Positions 55,505 through 64,000 of a stretch of 64,000 bases of DNA are shown here, one piece after another. The notes under the pieces are model-generated. The model was given only the letters and a program-made list of their open reading frames with translations. It was not told where the DNA came from and ran no database searches. This DNA comes from Blastocatellia bacterium. GTDB taxonomy: Bacteria > Acidobacteriota > Blastocatellia > HR10 > J050. The position numbers and the translations under genes are program-made. Position 1 is the first letter of the stretch. Each line of letters starts with the position of its first letter. The stretch lies in NCBI GenBank assembly GCA_025054955.1, contig JANWZE010000035.1, positions 1 through 64,000 on the forward strand. Direction: 5' to 3'.

Positions 55505-56248
55505 TGGCTGGATACTGTTCGTCAACTGTACAACATTAAGGTGAGCGTCAAACTCGCCGATAGAACCTGCGAAATACCCAATCACGATCTGCTTATAACA
55601 ACGGTAGGGGGCGCGGCCTCCGAGCGCTCGTCAGCGGGATGGATGAGCGCTCGGAGGCTTCATAATGATAGGTTGTCCGGTCGCGCCGGGTACGTGCTCG
55701 GAGGCTTCATGAGGATAGGTTGTCCGGTCGTGATAAACGAGCAGTCGGATGTTTCGTGCCGATAGGTTGCGCGGTCGTGCCGGCCAACTTCGTTGAGAAT
55801 CAATGCTGAGTAGTTACCAATGCAATCATGTCCCCCTTCACACCAATAGTCCGGCGAAAGGCCCTATGTGATGAAGCGATATGGAGAGCAGCAGCAGAAC
55901 GTTCCAAGCGGCAGTCTACGGTCTTGTGTGGGTATTTGGGATTACTCATGCTACGCTCGTTCCTGCTGAGCCGCGCAAGCGGCGCATGAAAGGGTAGCCG
56001 ACGTGCAACGTCTGGCTACCCTCTAGTAGGCGGCTGCCGCTGCTCGGAGCTCGATCGTTAAAAACGCCAAACTTCAGCGGGCATCCACACAGCCACACCC
56101 CTACAAAGAACATGGGTCTTTCCACAATTGGTATCACATCGCTGATGGCAGCTTTGATCAATCTCTCATCCGTTCTTGCTTGCGGCCATGCCGAACGACA
56201 CAGCGGATACTCTTACTTTTGTTGTAGTCCATCTTCACACGAGCTCTA
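55505..56248. other. Intergenic stretch with hairpins and a short tandem repeat
   Basis: About 740 bases. A 13-bp inverted repeat CCTCCGAGCGCTC/GAGCGCTCGGAGG (55617-55629 with 55645-55657) is followed by three imperfect repeats of about 45-47 bases that include GCTCGGAGGCTTCAT and GATAGGTTGTCCGGTCG (55649, 55696 and 55741). Another hairpin, AGGGTAGCC/GGCTACCCT with an inner ACGT stem, lies at 55991-56022. No gene is seen. Confidence 0.7.
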
Positions 56249-56328
56249 GGTAAAACCGCCGAGCAGCTTACGTAATTTCACTGATTGTAGCCAACGGCGC
56301 ACTATGCGAGAATAGTGCTTGCACCGGA
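56249..56328 (+). promoter_or_regulatory. Shared upstream element, copy 2
   Basis: Counterpart of 48555-48633. It stands 63 bases before the histidine kinase ATG. The shared core includes TTACGTAAT, ACTGATT, TATG.GAGAAT and GCACCGGA. Confidence 0.55.
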
Positions 56329-56390
56329 AAGAGCCATCCTCAACGAGGCGCGATCCAATCAGCGGGAATCAGGGATTTGATAGGATTACT

Positions 56391-59096
56391 ATGAATGGCT
56401 CAACGCAACAGACAACCGTCAGCTCCTCGCCTAGTGCTGGTGGAGCCAATCCTGCGGTTCCTGATGCCATTAAAACCGTCCCTGCAGTCACACACGAACG
56501 CATTCTTCAGCGAACCGGCCGAATCGTGGAACGCAGTAAACAAGTATCGGTGTTGTATGCGATTGCCTCGTCGGTGAGTCAATCACTGGATTTTCAGCAG
56601 ACGTTGAATCGAGCTGTTGAGCTGGTTCCACGTCTGATGGGCTTTGAAGCAGGCCTGATTTTGCTCACCGATAAAACATCGGATGCGCTCACGCTCAAAG
56701 CGCGATTTGGTTTTTCAGACGAAGCAGGTTCGTTTATCCAATCGTTGAATCCCAAGGAGCAATTCATTGGCCCATCTGTCATCACCGGCGAAACGCTCAT
56801 TGGTGAAATTCCTCGCCAGAGTCATGACCTGCTGGCAACTCACCTGCGCGAGAGAGGCTTCTGGTTCTTTGTGACGATCCCGCTACGATCCAAAGGAAGC
56901 ACGTTGGGGGTGATGGTGCTGGTCAGCCATGGTCCTCGACACGTTGACCCAGAAAGCAGCCAATTTCTGCTTTCTATGGGCGATGTCATCGGTGTGGCGA
57001 TTGAAAACGCGAGCCTTTATCACGACGTTGCTAACTTGCTCGAGGAAACACAACGGCAGGCCAATCGGCTGCAAGAATCGGAGCGCCAATCACGAGCGAT
57101 TGCCGAACTGGGACAACAAGCGTTAGCCGGCGTTGACCTCTCGACGTTAATGAACGAGGCGACAACGCTCATCGCCAAAACACTGGATGTCGAATATAGC
57201 GGCGTGCTCGAACTCATGGAGAACAAAGAGACGCTGCGGATTCGCGCCAGCGCAGGCCCACTCGCTCAGATGATTACCCAAACGATGATCCCTGTGGACC
57301 GCTCGCAGGCCGGCTATGCGCTACGGACGAATCGGCCCGTCATTGTCGAAAACCTCGCCACAGACCCGCGCTTTACTCAGCAGACTCGACTTCATGAGCT
57401 TGGTGTCGTCAGTGGCATGAGCGTGGTCATCCCCGGCCATCATCAACCATTTGGCGTGCTCTTCGCGCATACAACGAACCGGCGAACATTCACCAAAGAT
57501 GACACCAACTTCTTACAGAACATAGCCCATATACTAGCTGAAGCGATCGAGCGCAAGCGAACCGAAGAAGCGCTCGAAGCTGAAAAACAACGTCTTTCTA
57601 TCACCTTGCGTTCGATTGGCGACGGCGTCATCACCACCGACACGCAAGGATGTGTTGTGTTAATTAACAAAGTGGCGGAGATGTTGACCGGCTGGACTCA
57701 GCAAGAAGCTGTAGGACAGCCCTTGAGCGCCATCTTGCGCCTTCTCGATGAGAAGACCCACGAATTGTACGGCAATCCAGCCACCCAGGTGTTACAAACG
57801 GGAACCCGAGTGACACAAACAGAGCCGATCACCATGGTGGCCAGGGATCAAACACGCTACATCATCACCTACGAAAGCAATCCGATTGTCGAGCGAGATG
57901 GCAAAATTGTTGGCACGGTCTTGGTCTTCCGCGACATCACTGAAAAACAACAGATGGAATACGAGCGGCTCAAGGCTCAGAAGCTCGAATCAATTGGACT
58001 GTTGGCCGGCGGCATTGCTCATGACTTTAACAATCTACTCATGGCGATCATGGGCAACATTTCTCTGGCCAAAATTGAGGCCGAAGGAGACGAGAAATTG
58101 GTGGACCGTTTAACTGCTGCTGAACGCGCTTGTTTGCAATCGAAGAACCTGACGCATCAGTTGCTCACCTTCTCCAAAGGTGGAGCGCCGATCAAGAAAA
58201 CGACTTCGATGGTTGGCCTGATCAAAGACACGGCTGAATTTGCGCTGCGTGGCTCAAATGTGCGCTGTCAGTTTGTCATCGCTGATTCACTCTGGCACGT
58301 GGAAGCCGATGAAGGACAAATCAGTCAGGTCATTCAAAACCTGATCATCAATGCCATGCAGGCTATGCCAGATGGCGGAACAATCACGGTGAGCGCCGAG
58401 AATGTCCATCTGGAGCCCAATACTACGTTGCCACTGCCTGGTGGTCGTTATGTCAAAGTCGTCGTCAAAGATCACGGAGTCGGTATTCCACCAGAAAATA
58501 TCACTAAGATTTTCGACCCGTACTTCACCACCAAGAAAAAGGGCAGCGGCCTTGGGCTGGCTGCCGCCTATTCAATTGTCAAGAAGCATGACGGGTTTAT
58601 CGGTGTCGAGTCTGAGGTGGGTGTCGGTTCAACGTTCACTGTTTATCTGCCGGCCACGACTAAATCCGTAACATCGGCCAAGCCGCCCTCGGTGGCGCCG
58701 ACACAGGCGCAGGGGAGTGGACGTATTTTGGTCATGGACGATGAGCAAATCATTCGCGATGTCACCGGCCACATTCTCCGACGGTTGGGCTACGAAGCTG
58801 CGTTCGCCCAAGATGGCGAAGAGGCGATCACGGCCTATCAGCAAGCGATGGCTGAGAATCGTCCATTTCAGGCAGTTATTATGGACCTGACTATCCCCGG
58901 CGGCATGGGCGGAAAAGAAGCGATTAAACGATTGCGTGAAATAGACCCCAGCGTCAAAGCCATTGTCTCCAGCGGATACTCGAATGATCCTGTCATGAGC
59001 AACTTCACGGAGTATGGATTTTCTGGGTGCGTTGCCAAGCCCTACAACGTACAGGAGCTCAGTCACACTCTACAGAAAGTTATCAGCGGAAATTAG
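56391..59096 (+). CDS. Hybrid histidine kinase with two GAF, one PAS and a receiver domain
   Basis: 901 aa. GAF domains lie at about 45-210 and 240-400, a PAS domain at about 410-530, and the kinase dimerisation region contains the phosphorylatable His544 in GGIAHDFNNLL. The ATPase domain has QNLIINAMQ (N box) and GLGLAAAYSIVKKHDG, and the C-terminal receiver has Asp832 in AVIMDLTIPGG. No membrane segment is seen, so it would be cytosolic and sense small molecules or redox state via GAF/PAS. No cognate regulator gene adjoins it. An AGGA lies upstream of ATG 56391. Confidence 0.94.
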   Translation: MNGSTQQTTVSSSPSAGGANPAVPDAIKTVPAVTHERILQRTGRIVERSKQVSVLYAIASSVSQSLDFQQTLNRAVELVPRLMGFEAGLILLTDKTSDALTLKARFGFSDEAGSFIQSLNPKEQFIGPSVITGETLIGEIPRQSHDLLATHLRERGFWFFVTIPLRSKGSTLGVMVLVSHGPRHVDPESSQFLLSMGDVIGVAIENASLYHDVANLLEETQRQANRLQESERQSRAIAELGQQALAGVDLSTLMNEATTLIAKTLDVEYSGVLELMENKETLRIRASAGPLAQMITQTMIPVDRSQAGYALRTNRPVIVENLATDPRFTQQTRLHELGVVSGMSVVIPGHHQPFGVLFAHTTNRRTFTKDDTNFLQNIAHILAEAIERKRTEEALEAEKQRLSITLRSIGDGVITTDTQGCVVLINKVAEMLTGWTQQEAVGQPLSAILRLLDEKTHELYGNPATQVLQTGTRVTQTEPITMVARDQTRYIITYESNPIVERDGKIVGTVLVFRDITEKQQMEYERLKAQKLESIGLLAGGIAHDFNNLLMAIMGNISLAKIEAEGDEKLVDRLTAAERACLQSKNLTHQLLTFSKGGAPIKKTTSMVGLIKDTAEFALRGSNVRCQFVIADSLWHVEADEGQISQVIQNLIINAMQAMPDGGTITVSAENVHLEPNTTLPLPGGRYVKVVVKDHGVGIPPENITKIFDPYFTTKKKGSGLGLAAAYSIVKKHDGFIGVESEVGVGSTFTVYLPATTKSVTSAKPPSVAPTQAQGSGRILVMDDEQIIRDVTGHILRRLGYEAAFAQDGEEAITAYQQAMAENRPFQAVIMDLTIPGGMGGKEAIKRLREIDPSVKAIVSSGYSNDPVMSNFTEYGFSGCVAKPYNVQELSHTLQKVISGN

Positions 59097-59320
59097 CAAT
59101 TGGTCAGAAGCTGTTTCAGCAGGCCGGCGGCCAAGCACCGGTGGGCGACGCATCCATCACACCTGATGCTTATAGCAATTGTGGAGTGAAGACTGTGGGG
59201 ATGGCCGCTCGGTAAGTTCATGTCCACCCTTCTATATCCTCTCGTGAAACGTGGCCCTTCTTAGGTCAATTGGTCTGAGCAACTCGCATATCTGCTCAAG
59301 TGTCTTCTCAGCCTCTAGCT
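59097..59320. other. Intergenic stretch after the kinase gene
   Basis: About 220 bases with no gene or clear signal. Confidence 0.4.
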
Positions 59321-59650
59321 TCACCCGAGTGATAGTTCCTCCGCAGGAGATGTCTTGAATGCCAGGGAAAGTTGCTGCAATTCGTCAAGAGCCGTGTAGC
59401 AGTGATCTCGCATTTCTGAGTCCAAGCTAAGCAGATCGAAGATCACGCGATCAAGTATGGTTTGATCCTGGCCATGACATGCAAGGAACTGGTTGTACGC
59501 CTCAACAAGTTGATGCAGGTCGTGTGGGGATAGCTTGTCCAGATCCAACACGGGAATCGCTTTTACATCGTTCGGATTGAGATTACAAACCCCGCCGCCG
59601 TAGACATGGGCAAGGATAGGCTTCTGCGCTTCATGAGATTGTCTCTGAAC
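59321..59650 (-). pseudogene. C-terminal fragment of a probable N6-DNA methyltransferase
   Basis: On the minus strand an open frame reads KPILAHVYGGGV, then NLNPNDVKAIPVLDLDKL and a helical tail of about 70 aa. The YGGG...LxPxDxxxxPVxDL pattern is typical of the C-terminal end of N6-adenine DNA methylases of restriction systems. No start, no catalytic NPPY and no upstream part are present, and the surrounding 59650-59900 holds other broken frames. It looks like a remnant. Identification rests on one short motif. Confidence 0.35.
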
Positions 59651-59916
59651 TGGCCAATCAGGTGGTGCAAATCCTGCTCTTACTCGACAAGGACAGCCGC
59701 CACAGCGAAAGCTTGGGCAGAGCAGTCTTACGCAACAGATTTGAAGCCCCGCGTTTCCAACACAATGCTATTGTGCCATAGCCCAGCAACACAGTAGACT
59801 TACTCTGTGTCACTTGGAATTATTACCAGTGCCTATGTCGGGCCAAATAGGAGTTACCTAGGAGGAGAGAAGCTGAAAAGCTATGAACGGATAAGAGGGC
59901 CAATTGGCCGCAGCGT
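59651..59916. other. Remnant-rich stretch
   Basis: About 265 bases. Short open frames exist on both strands, but none has a known motif. AGGAGGAGAG at 59861-59870 stands in front of a 3-codon frame (ATG AAC GGA TAA) before the gene at 59917. Confidence 0.3.
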
Positions 59917-60987
59917 ATGAGTGCCGTTATCGTCAGAGATTATTATTCAGTTCCAGTCAGGGCTGAGATACCTTTTCCGCTATCTCAGCCTACTGAAGAA
60001 GTTTCTTTGCGAATCATCATTCCCGATTTCGACTTTTCTCTCTCCATTCCCCTCACATCTATCACATCAGAAATCGAGTCAGGCAAAGTAGCCCTTCAAG
60101 CCGCTGTTGATGCCAACGTCATTGCCACCCTGATCTTGACCGGCGGACTGATCGAAGCTAGGGCTAAGTTTCGACTAGAACGGGTGTCCCTGAATGTGGA
60201 ATTAACAAAGCAGAGCGCGCGAGCCGAGTTCGTTGCCTCAACACTCATTCCCATGTTGGCTCTTGCGCAGGAGGTTCATTTACAAATCCCTGATGTCCAA
60301 TTTGAGCAAAAGCTGAAATTTGATCTCCCCCTTCGAGAAATCAGTCATTTGCTGCAACGTCGGCAGGTGGCTTATCGGCTCATGGTGATCGAGCAGGCGA
60401 CAGGAGTAGAGTTCGTGCTACCACCAAGTTTCTCGGCAGAGGAGACTGAAACAATCGCCTATCTTTACCACGCCATCACTGATCGCTCGTTTGTGTGGCC
60501 AGTTAATGCAATAACGGTTGACGTCCCGGCAAGTCAACAGAGGCTTGATCAACTCCCCTCAGACGACCAGCCGACCAGCCAACAGATTGGCCCGGCGCCG
60601 AGCACAACAACTTTACTTGGCCACTCAATTACACTTGGCAACGAAACGGTAGAGATTGATGATATGATCATCGAGCACATTGATGAAGTGCGGCGTGAGT
60701 TAGCACAAAATGATGGTCATCTCGTTAAGGTTGTGGTTCGCTCCCTAAGCGGTCAGGCTAGAGTTAAACTACCTGAAGCGCCACGTTTGCCCGAGGCACC
60801 GTGGGATTCAAAGATTCAGGCGCTGATTGACCTCGAACCGCAGCTCGACGCGCGGCTAGCCGAACGCTATCACGCTCTTGCAGCGGCAACCTTGGCTGAT
60901 CTGACGGAAGAAGAGAAAGCCGCCCTGACAGCCAGGCCGGAACTAGGTGAAGAAGCATTCTCGATGAGCGACCTGGACGGAGAATAA
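59917..60987 (+). CDS. Unknown protein, 356 aa, paired with a PIN-domain gene
   Basis: Begins MSAVIVRDYYSVPVRAE. The first 170 residues are beta-rich and regular, the next 90 mixed, and the C-terminal 90 residues are helical and acidic (DLEPQLDARLAERYHALAAATLADL). No family is recognised. The stop is 6 bases before the start of the PIN gene, so the two are surely co-transcribed. As partner of a PIN toxin it could be an antitoxin, but it is far longer than usual antitoxins and has no DNA-binding motif I can see. Confidence 0.65.
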   Translation: MSAVIVRDYYSVPVRAEIPFPLSQPTEEVSLRIIIPDFDFSLSIPLTSITSEIESGKVALQAAVDANVIATLILTGGLIEARAKFRLERVSLNVELTKQSARAEFVASTLIPMLALAQEVHLQIPDVQFEQKLKFDLPLREISHLLQRRQVAYRLMVIEQATGVEFVLPPSFSAEETETIAYLYHAITDRSFVWPVNAITVDVPASQQRLDQLPSDDQPTSQQIGPAPSTTTLLGHSITLGNETVEIDDMIIEHIDEVRRELAQNDGHLVKVVVRSLSGQARVKLPEAPRLPEAPWDSKIQALIDLEPQLDARLAERYHALAAATLADLTEEEKAALTARPELGEEAFSMSDLDGE

Positions 60988-60993
60988 CGACTG

Positions 60994-61476
60994 ATGGCAA
61001 TCGGCCCGGTACTCCCCGACACTTCGCTTGTTCTCGATAACGACATCTTGAACGACTGGAGATTTCAGAAGCCATACGTCCAACGAGCGATTGATGATTA
61101 TATATCGAGATTGAAAAAACCTCCGGCGCTAACCTCCATGACCGTTTTCGAGGCGCTCTATGGATTCGAGAACAAGGCGTTCAAATCTGGAAAGCTCGAC
61201 CAACGTATAGAACAGGACCGCGATAAGACGATCCAACTCATCAACTCCTGTACTGTCTTGCCTTGGGATCAAACCGCTGCCCAGATAACTGCTTATATTT
61301 ACCCCCGACTTTCTCAAAGTGAACGCAACAAGCACTGGCGCGATTTATTCATTGCTACAACGGCCATCGCGCACGGGCACGGTGTCGCTACACGAAATCA
61401 AAGCGACTTTGAACTTATTGCCAAACATTTGCCTCCCAGTCACCCACTTCTCCGCCTTGCCATTTGGAAGCCGTGA
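60994..61476 (+). CDS. PIN-domain ribonuclease (VapC-like)
   Basis: 160 aa. The acidic residues of the PIN active site can be placed: Asp15 (VLDNDILND), Glu53 (TVFEALYGF), Asp117 (WRDLFIATTA) and Asp138 (NQSDFELI). The C-terminal HGHGVATRNQSDFE segment is typical of VapC toxins. It follows the 356-aa unknown protein by 6 bases. Most likely a toxin-like RNase; the target is unknown. Confidence 0.85.
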   Translation: MAIGPVLPDTSLVLDNDILNDWRFQKPYVQRAIDDYISRLKKPPALTSMTVFEALYGFENKAFKSGKLDQRIEQDRDKTIQLINSCTVLPWDQTAAQITAYIYPRLSQSERNKHWRDLFIATTAIAHGHGVATRNQSDFELIAKHLPPSHPLLRLAIWKP

Positions 61477-61661
61477 AGCACAACCCTGTGTCCGTGTGCT
61501 TATAACCACTTCACCACCCAGGCACAGCCGAGGCGTGGATGATCCCACCGTTCTTTTCCCGCAATTCAATCACGTGCGCGCAAACCCGTTCTACCGCCCG
61601 GCAAATCTCATCCATCTCAAGCGGCAACGCCCCGACTGAGGTTCTCATCCGCATACGCAGC

Positions 61662-62726
61662 TTACGGCGCGCACGCAGCATGAGATGGCGCGATGTCAAC
61701 AGCCCGACCATGCGCGGCTAACGACTCTACAATCGCTTCGATCACCCGCACAACATCAACACTGTGCTCCGCTGTGCCAACCTCCACGCGACCCGTTCGG
61801 AGGCAGGAAAGAAAATACTGCGACTGCACTTTCAATGGCTCTTCCATGTGAACGTGAGGAATGGTCACGTTCCCTTCCCGTGTGAGCAATTGGAATTCGC
61901 CAAAATCATGATAGTAGGGATGACTGACGATCTGATTGTCATAGATGCGCACAGGACCACTCAGCGACAGATCATCCCACGTCACCATCTTCTTATCGCC
62001 AACAATCGTGATCTCCCGAACCTTTTTCGGGTCCAACCAGCTTACATGAATGTTGGCGATGATGTCGTTAGGATATTGCATTGAGATGAATGCGACATCC
62101 TCAATACCGTTCTGAAGAAACGCCTGCCCAAGCGCCGACACACGTATGGGCATCGCGTCGAGCAAAAAATTGAGGATCGAAATATCATGCGAGGCCAGAT
62201 CATAGACCGAGTTGACATCCTGTCGAATCGGTCCCAGGTTCGTCCGTTTGGCTGTCACGTAATAGAGCCGACCGACCTCGCCGCTGCTGAGCAACTGCTT
62301 CAGCTTGAGGATGCCGTTGTTGAAGAGAAAAACATGGCCAACCATGAGCAACAACCGCTTCTCATCAGCAAGACGAATCAACTCGCGACCTTCCTGGCTG
62401 CGACAGGAAAGTGGCTTTTCGCAGAGAACGTGACGACCTGCCAACAACGCATCCTTGGTGATGCGATAATGTGTCCGTGTCGGCGTGGAGACGACAACAG
62501 CATGGATGTCATCGCGCGCCAGCAGTTCATGATAGTCCTCATACACCGTGAGGAAAGGATATTGCCGCTGAACGGCGGCTAGTCGCTCCTGGCTGATGTC
62601 TGCTACGGCCACGACCTGCGCGTCGGGCAACAGCGAGAAATTACGAATATGATTCGGCCCCCAATGACCACACCCGATAACCCCCAACCGATATGTGTTC
62701 GACACCCGATCAACCTCCTTATTCAT
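61662..62726 (-). CDS. Gfo/Idh/MocA-family NAD(P)-dependent oxidoreductase
   Basis: 354 aa from ATG 62726; the upstream extension to 62867 overlaps the next gene and is rejected. The Rossmann motif is GVIGCGHWGPNHIRN, and the conserved EKPLSCR segment with the active-site-type Lys follows at about residue 98. The C-terminal beta-sheet domain is normal. Members act on sugars or sugar nucleotides. The glycosyltransferase upstream supports a role in cell-surface polysaccharide synthesis. Confidence 0.93.
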   Translation of the reverse strand: MNKEVDRVSNTYRLGVIGCGHWGPNHIRNFSLLPDAQVVAVADISQERLAAVQRQYPFLTVYEDYHELLARDDIHAVVVSTPTRTHYRITKDALLAGRHVLCEKPLSCRSQEGRELIRLADEKRLLLMVGHVFLFNNGILKLKQLLSSGEVGRLYYVTAKRTNLGPIRQDVNSVYDLASHDISILNFLLDAMPIRVSALGQAFLQNGIEDVAFISMQYPNDIIANIHVSWLDPKKVREITIVGDKKMVTWDDLSLSGPVRIYDNQIVSHPYYHDFGEFQLLTREGNVTIPHVHMEEPLKVQSQYFLSCLRTGRVEVGTAEHSVDVVRVIEAIVESLAAHGRAVDIAPSHAACAP

Positions 62727-62754
62727 TCTGACGCTTTCACCAGCGGCTAAGATT

Positions 62755-63879
62755 TTAGCACAAGATACGTTGATAGACGGCAACAACTTGCTCGCTGGCC
62801 CTCTCCCAGGAGAACAACTGAGCGCGGCGGCGGCCTCTCTCAACAAACGACCGGCGCAACGGTTCATCGCTCAGCAATCGTTCAATCGCGTCAGCGATTT
62901 GCGCGCTATCATCTGGGTCCACCAACAAGGCTGCATCGCCGGCCACTTCAGGCATAGCGTAACGGTTCGAGGTGACGACCGGACATCCACAGGCCATCGC
63001 TTCAAGGATCGGCATACCGAAGCCTTCGTGAAACGAGGGAAACACAAACACGTCTGCCTGTGCATAGTACCGGATCAATTCATCCGTTGAGACACGCCCT
63101 TTGAATTCCACATCATGCTGCAGACCGAGCGAGATGATCTGACGCACAATCGCATCATAGCCCCAATCGCGCGGCCCAACGTGAATCAATCGGTGCGGCA
63201 AACCGTTCGCTTTCAAGATGGCCAACGCTTGCAGAATGCCGACGATATTCTTCTTTGGAATCGTCGCGCCAACAGCCAGAATGAAGGGTCGCTCGCCGAC
63301 AGGCCGGATGATCGGCTGCTGCATCAATGCGTATCGGTGAAATGCGTCTGCAATGCCGTTGTAAATCACCGTGACCCGCTCCGGCGGCACGCGAAACGTT
63401 TCGAGAATGTCTTGCCGCGAGGCTTCCGACACGGTGATGATGGCTGCCACGCGACGCAGCAGGTAACGATATTTGATCAGCGCGCGACGTGGTAATTGCT
63501 GATGCAAGTGCGGCGGTAATCGCGTTGCAGCGCAACCGTGAATTGTGACGACCAACCGGGTTCGCTTCAGTCCTGCGTAGAACAACTCCGATTCCGTCAT
63601 GAAATGGAGTAACGAAAATCCGCGTACCCTGAGGGCGCGTGGAGCAAACCATCGGCGATATGGATCACGCGCCGGCGCGGCAATTGCCCTCGTTCGGTCG
63701 CCAGGCAGAAAGTCCGCTGGCATCTCTCCGTGGATCAACCAGAGCTCCTGCACGCGCCGTTGCAGCGCACGATACAAATTGCGGGTATACTCACCAATGC
63801 CCGTTGGGTCTGACCAAGCGCGTGTGGCAACGAGGCCGACCTTGTGGGAACTTGCCAGTTGGCGTGACGACTCATTCAT
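62755..63879 (-). CDS. Glycosyltransferase, GT4-type
   Basis: 374 aa. GT-B fold: PFILAVGATIPKKNIVGILQALAIL in the middle and the EX7E region GFGMPILEAMACGCPVVTSN near the C-terminus. It transfers a sugar from a nucleotide donor to an unknown acceptor. The start ATGA overlaps the stop of the upstream frame by 2 bases (63876-63879), a typical coupled junction. Confidence 0.92.
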   Translation of the reverse strand: MNESSRQLASSHKVGLVATRAWSDPTGIGEYTRNLYRALQRRVQELWLIHGEMPADFLPGDRTRAIAAPARDPYRRWFAPRALRVRGFSLLHFMTESELFYAGLKRTRLVVTIHGCAATRLPPHLHQQLPRRALIKYRYLLRRVAAIITVSEASRQDILETFRVPPERVTVIYNGIADAFHRYALMQQPIIRPVGERPFILAVGATIPKKNIVGILQALAILKANGLPHRLIHVGPRDWGYDAIVRQIISLGLQHDVEFKGRVSTDELIRYYAQADVFVFPSFHEGFGMPILEAMACGCPVVTSNRYAMPEVAGDAALLVDPDDSAQIADAIERLLSDEPLRRSFVERGRRRAQLFSWERASEQVVAVYQRILC

Positions 63880-64000
63880 TCGAGGTATCCGAGGTCTTTG
63901 AGCCGATTCATCATCTGAGCATCATCCCGTTTGCTTTGTTCAGCGGAGCTGGACATGGAAGGAAGCGGCTCAGGTTGAACAACGACGGGTTGCGCCTGCA
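63876..64000 (-). CDS. C-terminus of a protein, sulfatase-like tail (partial)
   Basis: The last 40 codons of a minus-strand gene run off the right edge. The end reads DDAQMMNRLKDLGYLE. A final LxxLGYxx is common at the C-terminus of sulfatase-family hydrolases, but this alone does not prove the family. It overlaps the glycosyltransferase start, so the genes form one operon. Confidence 0.45.
   Translation of the reverse strand, partial: QAQPVVVQPEPLPSMSSSAEQSKRDDAQMMNRLKDLGYLE

Overview
The window looks like chromosomal DNA of a Gram-negative, outer-membrane-bearing bacterium of moderately high GC content. Evidence for this is an LPS-transport (Lpt) locus, sigma-54 with a matching activator and promoter, a regulatory PTS, and SpoIIM-family and DUF4912/GH57 genes. 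The mix of genes (fused LptC/LptA, TPR-CHAT with ECF sigma, DUF4912-GH57 pair, terminal LGYLE sulfatase-like tail) suggests an Acidobacteriota-like lineage (Blastocatellia-type). That placement is inference from gene content only. No rRNA, tRNA, CRISPR array or complete insertion sequence was seen.

Layout. 1-616: diverged direct repeats. 617-2332 (-): unknown protein. 2590-4473: ABC exporter. 4734-15081: a long co-directional block of recJ, fused lptC/lptA, lptB, rpoN, long hpf, rapZ, PTS EIIA(Man-type), HPr and EI, i.e. the familiar lpt-rpoN-hpf-rapZ-PTS neighbourhood. 15270-17437 (-): two membrane proteins and two tiny paralogous hydrophobic peptides, each followed by the same hairpin. 17882-20984: acyl-CoA carboxylase beta subunit and threonine dehydratase. 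21000-25084 (-): GH57 branching-type enzyme, DUF4912 protein and MgtE. 25194-31887: methyltransferase, DUF1844, ribF, phoH, ybeY, corC-like, era, rsmE (ribosome/RNA maturation block).

32291-46075 is a nitrogen/amino-acid ligase region. It holds a secreted protein, two ATP-grasp enzymes and a GCS2-type carboxylate-amine ligase in tandem, then a NifA-like sigma-54 activator, glnA behind a good -24/-12 promoter, a 69-aa protein, and gltB behind what reads as a four-segment transcription attenuator with its own leader peptide. thrC and an overlapping MoaD/ThiS-type sulfur carrier follow.

48688-55504 is the most striking accessory locus: an ECF-type sigma factor, overlapping a small zinc-motif protein with a beta-sandwich tail, a 971-aa TPR-CHAT protease with an intact His/Cys dyad, and two tandem secreted S8 peptidases. 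The layout resembles a proteolysis-controlled sigma-factor switch, analogous to the CHAT/Csx30/sigma module of type III-E CRISPR but with no CRISPR parts in view. A hybrid histidine kinase (56391-59096) follows, and its upstream region shares an approximately 80-nt element with the sigma gene's upstream region. The right end has a decayed DNA-methyltransferase fragment, an unknown protein paired with a PIN-domain nuclease, and, on the minus strand, a sulfatase-like C-terminus, a glycosyltransferase and a Gfo/Idh/MocA oxidoreductase.
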